Of a stretch of DNA of 64,000 bases, positions 60,461 to 64,000 are shown one piece after another. Where the stretch lies: the NCBI RefSeq assembly GCF_018129385.1, contig NZ_JAFCLN010000008.1:124001-188000 (forward strand). The letters are read 5' to 3'. Position 1 is the stretch's first letter; each line of letters starts with the position of its first letter. Made by a program: the position numbers and the translations under genes. The stretch comes from Bradyrhizobium lablabi (lineage in GTDB: Bacteria > Pseudomonadota > Alphaproteobacteria > Rhizobiales > Xanthobacteraceae). Under the pieces are notes generated by a model. The model had not been told where the DNA came from. It was given only the letters and a program-made list of their open reading frames with translations, and searched no databases.

Positions 60461-60509
60461 CGCCAGCTCCCTAAAATTCACCTAGCGGTACTCCAGCATC
60501 AGCATTTCA

Positions 60510-60582
60510 GTAGGATGGGTAGAGCGAAGCGAAACCCATCGCGCTTGTTGTGATGGGTTTCGCTGCGCTCTACCCATCCTGC
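60510..60582. repeat. Long palindrome between parA and parB, family G
   Basis: taggatgggtagagcgaagc with gaaacccatc, and gatgggtttcgctgcgctct with acccatcctg, are near-perfect reverse complements over about 29 bp around an 11-base centre. In the minus-strand parA-parB transcript it forms a very stable stem 50 bases before the parB start. I associate this sequence type with repeated Bradyrhizobium elements. Confidence 0.8.
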
Positions 60583-60591
60583 GATTCCGCA

Positions 60592-61443
60592 TCAATGCGT
60601 CTTGAGCTCGCGCTCGCGCTGGATCACTTCCGTCGCAAGCTTCAGATACGCTTCGCTGCCGACGCATTTGAGATCGTAGACCAGCACCGGCTTGCCATAG
60701 GACGGCGCCTCGGAGATGCGGACGTTGCGCGGGATCATGGTGTTGTAGACCTTGCTCCCCATGAACTGGCGCACGTCGGCGACGACCTGGTTCGACAAAT
60801 TGTTGCGCGAGTCGAACATGGTGAGCACGATGCCGTGGATCGACAGATTCGGATTGAGCGTGGTCTTCACCTGCTCCACCGTCTGGAGGAGCTGCGACAG
60901 ACCTTCCAGCGCGAAGAACTCGCATTGCAGCGGCACCAGGATCGCATCGGAAGCCGCCATCGCATTGACGGTGAGAAGGTTGAGCGAGGGCGGGCAGTCG
61001 ATCAGCACATAAGTGTAATCGCTGTCCGGCGTGGCGTCGGTGTTGAGCGCCGCGATCGCATCGCGCAGACGGAAGGCGCGGCCGGGTGTCGTGCCGAGCT
61101 CAAGCTCGAGGCCGGAGAGATCCATGGTGGAGGGCGCGATGTGCAGCCGCGGCACCGCGGTCGCCACCACGCCTTCGCGCAGCTTGGCTTCACCGACCAG
61201 CACGTCGTAGGTCGAGCAGTTGCGGTTGCGGCGATCGATGCCAAGCCCGGTCGAAGCGTTGCCCTGCGGATCGAGATCGACGATCAGCACGCGCTCGCCG
61301 ATCGCGGCCAGCGCCGTGCCGAGGTTAATCGCGGTGGTGGTCTTGCCGACGCCGCCCTTCTGATTGGCGAGCGCCAATATGCGCGGGTGGCCCGGCGGTT
61401 TTGGCGCTCTATCTTCTTGATAAACCTGATCAATTACGCTCAT
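60592..61443 (-). CDS. parA: Chromosome-partitioning ATPase ParA
   Basis: A 283-residue Walker-type ATPase. The deviant Walker A motif is ANQKGGVGKTTTAINLGTAL, Walker A' is VLIVDLDPQGNAST and Walker B is YVLIDCPPSLNLLT. ATP-bound ParA coats the nucleoid and pulls ParB-parS complexes. Its ATG overlaps the rsmG stop by four bases, as in the conserved mnmG-rsmG-parA-parB operon. Confidence 0.96.
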   Translation of the reverse strand: MSVIDQVYQEDRAPKPPGHPRILALANQKGGVGKTTTAINLGTALAAIGERVLIVDLDPQGNASTGLGIDRRNRNCSTYDVLVGEAKLREGVVATAVPRLHIAPSTMDLSGLELELGTTPGRAFRLRDAIAALNTDATPDSDYTYVLIDCPPSLNLLTVNAMAASDAILVPLQCEFFALEGLSQLLQTVEQVKTTLNPNLSIHGIVLTMFDSRNNLSNQVVADVRQFMGSKVYNTMIPRNVRISEAPSYGKPVLVYDLKCVGSEAYLKLATEVIQRERELKTH

Positions 61444-62135
61444 GGCCTGCCGTCCAAAAAGGTCGCGGAGGGATTTTGGTGCTCGATATGGTCGAGTTCG
61501 ACGATCCAGCCGTGTCCGCCCGTCCGGCTGGGATGAAGCTTAGGCTGGACTTTCCAATATTTAGTGGCTTCGGTCAACTCAGCCTCTACATCTTGGCCCT
61601 TGAGAAACAGGGCTTTTGCGCCCCGTCGCACCAATGGTTCTGCAAAGCCGATAAGCTGGTGTAACGGAGCCAGCGCGCGGGCCGTAACGCAATCGACTGA
61701 GTCTGCGAACCTATCCACAATATCTCCGATGTCGGCGGGATGCACCGTTCCCGGAGCTCCCGTGACGCGAATGGCCTCGCGCAGGAAAGCAGCTTTCTTG
61801 CCGATTCGCTCGACCAGATGGATCATCGCGCCCGGTGTTTCGGCCAGCGCGCAGGCGAGCACTACACCTGGAAAGCCACCGCCGCTGCCGAGATCAACCC
61901 AGGTCTTTGCCGACGGAGCCAGGCTGAGGAGCTGGAGCGAATCGGAGATGTGGCGGGTCCAGAGATGTGGAAGCGTGGAAGGCGCGACCAGGTTGGTCTT
62001 GGCCTGCCACTCCAGGAGCAACGCGACGTAGCGGTCGAGCCGCGCTTCCGTTTCACGTGAAATGGGGGTGAGGGCGAGGGCGGCCGCTTTGTCGGCGGCC
62101 GAAGTCGGGGAAGCGGATTTGTCAGCTTTGCGCAT
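61440..62135 (-). CDS. rsmG: 16S rRNA (guanine-527 N7) methyltransferase RsmG
   Basis: A 231-residue SAM-dependent methyltransferase (GidB). The SAM-binding motif is VDLGSGGGFPGVVLAC, followed by HLVERIGKKAAFLREA and VTARALAPLHQLI. It methylates G527 of 16S rRNA; loss gives low-level streptomycin resistance elsewhere. Translationally coupled to parA; a family C palindrome and a parS site separate it from mnmG. One parS-like site lies within its own 5' coding region. Confidence 0.95.
   Translation of the reverse strand: MRKADKSASPTSAADKAAALALTPISRETEARLDRYVALLLEWQAKTNLVAPSTLPHLWTRHISDSLQLLSLAPSAKTWVDLGSGGGFPGVVLACALAETPGAMIHLVERIGKKAAFLREAIRVTGAPGTVHPADIGDIVDRFADSVDCVTARALAPLHQLIGFAEPLVRRGAKALFLKGQDVEAELTEATKYWKVQPKLHPSRTGGHGWIVELDHIEHQNPSATFLDGRP
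62049..62064. promoter_or_regulatory. parS-like site within rsmG
   Basis: CGTTTCACGTGAAATG matches the parS consensus TGTTTCACGTGAAACA with three outer mismatches; the central TTTCACGTGAAA palindrome is intact. It lies 203 bases from the stronger site at 62252. Confidence 0.7.
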
Positions 62136-62151
62136 TGGAAATCATTGTGGC

Positions 62152-62232
62152 CGTCATTGCGAGCGAGCGAAGCAATCCATCTTGCCGCAAGGAAAGCGTG
62201 GATTGCTTCGTCGCTTCGCTCCTCGCAATGAC
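62152..62232. repeat. Intergenic palindromic repeat, family C (compact)
   Basis: cgtcattgcgagcgagcgaa with gcaatccatc, and gattgcttcgtcgcttcgct with cctcgcaatgacg, pair as a long stem. It is the shortest, uninterrupted copy in the window and lies between rsmG and the parS site at 62252. Confidence 0.8.
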
Positions 62233-62251
62233 GAGATGGCGGCCAGCCGCC

Positions 62252-62267
62252 TGTTTCACGTGAAACG
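62252..62267. promoter_or_regulatory. parS centromere site
   Basis: TGTTTCACGTGAAACG matches the bacterial parS 16-mer at 15 of 16 positions. It directly abuts the mnmG stop codon (62268-62270). ParB encoded at 59573 should nucleate here. Confidence 0.92.
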
Positions 62268-64000
62268 TTATGCGATCGCCCTCGCCGCCTTTCGCCGCGC
62301 CTCGCGCCGAAGATAAGCCGCCAGGATCCCGAGCGCCGCTGGCGTCATTCCGTCGATACGGCCCGCCTGCCCCACGGTTCGCGGCCGGGCGGCCTGAAGT
62401 TTGGCGCGGGCTTCGTTCGAGAGACCGGGAACATCGGCATAATCAACGTCCGTCAGCAACAGCCCCTCATCGCGCCGGAAAGCGTCGACATCGGCGGTCT
62501 GGCGCTTGAGGTAGACGTCGTACTTGGCGTCAATCTCAAGATGGACCGCAATCGCCGGGTCGATGGCTGAGAGCTCCGGCCAGATGCCGCAGAGCGCGGT
62601 CCACTCGATCTCCGGATAGGCCAGCAGCTCAAAGGCCGAGCGGCGGTTGCCATCGCGGTTGAGGGCGAGTCCATGCCTGGCCGCTTCGTTGGGCGTGATC
62701 GCCAGCGATTTTGCCAACGCCTTTGCGGCTTCAAGTGCGGCCATCTTGGCGGCGTGCCGCTCCGCCCTCGCCTGCCCGACACATCCCAATGCGATGCCCT
62801 TGTCGGTCAGGCGCTGGTCCGCATTGTCGGCCCGCAAGGTCAGCCGATACTCGGCGCGCGAGGTGAACATCCGATAGGGCTCGGTGATCCCCCGGGTGAC
62901 GAGGTCATCGATCATCACGCCGAGATAGCCGTCGGCGCGGTCGAACACGATCGGGTCGGCCCCGCCCGCCGCCAGCGCGGCGTTCAGCCCGGCCACGATC
63001 CCTTGGGCAGCGGCCTCTTCATATCCCGTGGTGCCGTTGATCTGTCCGGCCAGGAAAAGTCCCGGCAGGCGCTTGGTCTGTAGCGTCGGATCAAGTTCGC
63101 GCGGATCGACGTGATCGTATTCGATAGCGTAGCCTGGACGAACCATCTTGACCCGCTCGAGACCCCGGATGGTCGCCAGGATCGCGAGCTGCACCTCCTC
63201 CGGCAGCGAGGTCGAGATGCCGTTGGGATAGACGGTGGTGTCATCGAGCCCTTCCGGCTCGAGAAAGATCTGGTGGCCGTCGCGGTCGCCGAAGCGGACG
63301 ATCTTGTCCTCGATCGAGGGACAATAGCGCGGGCCGGTGCTCTTGATCTGGCCGGAATACATCGGCGAACGATGAACGTTGGCCCGGATCACCTCATGGG
63401 TGGCGGGCGTGGTCCGGGTGATGCCGCACTGGATCTGGGGCGTCGTGATGCCGTCCGTCATCACCGAAAACGGCTCCGGCGGGTCGTCGCCCGGCTGCAT
63501 CTCGACGGCCGACCAGTCGATGGTGGTACCGTCGAGCCTGGGCGGCGTGCCGGTCTTCAGGCGGCCCAGTGTAAAGCCGGCACGTTCGAAAGAGGCCGAC
63601 AGGCCCATCGCCGGCGCCTCGCCGACCCGTCCCGCCGGCCAGTTCTTTTCGCCGAGATGGATCAGGCCCCGCAAAAAGGTGCCGGTGGTGATGACGACGG
63701 CCGCGGCCGAAAGCGTCCGGCCGTCGCCGAGCCGAATCCCGGCCACCCGGCCATTCAAAACGATCAGTTCGTCCGCCTCGCCCTCGACCACGTCGAGATT
63801 GGCGGTCTGGCGGATCGCGGCCTGCATCGCCGCCGCATAAAGCTTCCGGTCGGCCTGCGCCCGCGGCCCGCGGACAGCCGGGCCCTTGCGGCGGTTCAGC
63901 ATCCTGAACTGGATGCCGCCGGCATCGGCGACCCGGCCCATCAGACCGTCCAGGGCATCGACTTCCCGGACCAGATGCCCCTTGCCCAGACCGCCGATCG
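62268..64000 (-). CDS. mnmG: tRNA uridine-5-carboxymethylaminomethyl modification enzyme MnmG (partial)
   Basis: MnmG (GidA) with MnmE installs cmnm5 on wobble uridine 34 of several tRNAs, using FAD. The gene runs off the window: the frame stays open beyond the ATG at 63941 to base 64000, and the extra codons read GGLGKGHLVREVDAL, the conserved MnmG N-terminal region, so the real start is outside. Visible motifs include RKGPAVRGPRAQADR, VVITTGTFLRGLIHLGEKNW, RYCPSIEDKIVRF, LAGQINGTTGYEEAAAQG and the C-terminal helical MnmE-binding domain. TAA stop touches parS. Confidence 0.95.
   Translation of the reverse strand, partial: IGGLGKGHLVREVDALDGLMGRVADAGGIQFRMLNRRKGPAVRGPRAQADRKLYAAAMQAAIRQTANLDVVEGEADELIVLNGRVAGIRLGDGRTLSAAAVVITTGTFLRGLIHLGEKNWPAGRVGEAPAMGLSASFERAGFTLGRLKTGTPPRLDGTTIDWSAVEMQPGDDPPEPFSVMTDGITTPQIQCGITRTTPATHEVIRANVHRSPMYSGQIKSTGPRYCPSIEDKIVRFGDRDGHQIFLEPEGLDDTTVYPNGISTSLPEEVQLAILATIRGLERVKMVRPGYAIEYDHVDPRELDPTLQTKRLPGLFLAGQINGTTGYEEAAAQGIVAGLNAALAAGGADPIVFDRADGYLGVMIDDLVTRGITEPYRMFTSRAEYRLTLRADNADQRLTDKGIALGCVGQARAERHAAKMAALEAAKALAKSLAITPNEAARHGLALNRDGNRRSAFELLAYPEIEWTALCGIWPELSAIDPAIAVHLEIDAKYDVYLKRQTADVDAFRRDEGLLLTDVDYADVPGLSNEARAKLQAARPRTVGQAGRIDGMTPAALGILAAYLRREARRKAARAIA

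Overview
The window reads as a 64-kb stretch of ordinary chromosome from a high-GC alphaproteobacterium of the Bradyrhizobium/Rhodopseudomonas group (Nitrobacteraceae). The inference rests on the gene set (cobS/cobT, paired glnK-amtB, CtrA-era style OmpR regulator beside an L,D-transpeptidase, the mnmG-rsmG-parA-parB block), and on many intergenic palindromic repeats of types I associate with Bradyrhizobium. There is no rRNA operon, CRISPR array, complete insertion sequence or prophage. About 60 protein genes, one tRNA-Gly, two parS sites and some 14 intergenic palindromes can be supported.

Layout. 0-4 kb: a 2-dehydropantoate reductase homologue, an MBL-fold hydrolase and a secreted-type zinc protease with six FG-GAP/VCBS-like repeats. 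4-8.5 kb (minus): cobS, a GNAT acetyltransferase, cobT and a Tat-exported phytase-like esterase. 8.7-15 kb: DedA, a divergent pair of citrate-synthase paralogues (one fused to a helix-turn-helix), oxyR, a J-domain protein and bolA. 15-23.5 kb: two small exported proteins, a CorC-type CBS protein, aroB-aroK, xerD, and a diheme cytochrome c beside a sorbosone/PQQ-type sugar dehydrogenase, then tRNA-Gly. 23.8-28 kb: a thioredoxin-TPR protein with a Lon-N-domain protein, and a TetR regulator divergent from three small genes with two perfect palindromic operators between them. 28.4-31 kb: an 860-residue protein with a seven-bladed TolB-like propeller plus the same six-repeat tail as the protease at 2.4 kb.

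31-42 kb: a UbiH-type hydroxylase, TesB thioesterase, a GYF-domain membrane protein, two consecutive glnK-amtB ammonium modules with candidate sigma-54 promoters, an NDP-forming acyl-CoA synthetase and a GFA protein. 42-55 kb: two diguanylate cyclases without an I-site, a VapBC toxin-antitoxin pair, a PLP aminotransferase, ftsK, lolA, exonuclease III, a cNMP-binding protein, an OmpR-type regulator, an L,D-transpeptidase, a hydratase/FAH protein and the PLP-binding YggS protein. 55-64 kb: leuS-lptE-holA facing parB-parA-rsmG-mnmG, with two parS sites, which places the end of the window near the chromosomal partition centre and probably near the origin.

The most unusual signals are (i) a 40-bp sequence found three times, identical, nested in three unrelated palindromic repeat families; (ii) two proteins 24 kb apart sharing a six-unit C-terminal repeat module with different N-terminal domains; and (iii) the HTH-citrate synthase divergent from its paralogue. 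I do not see a clear undescribed multigene defence or secretion system in this window.
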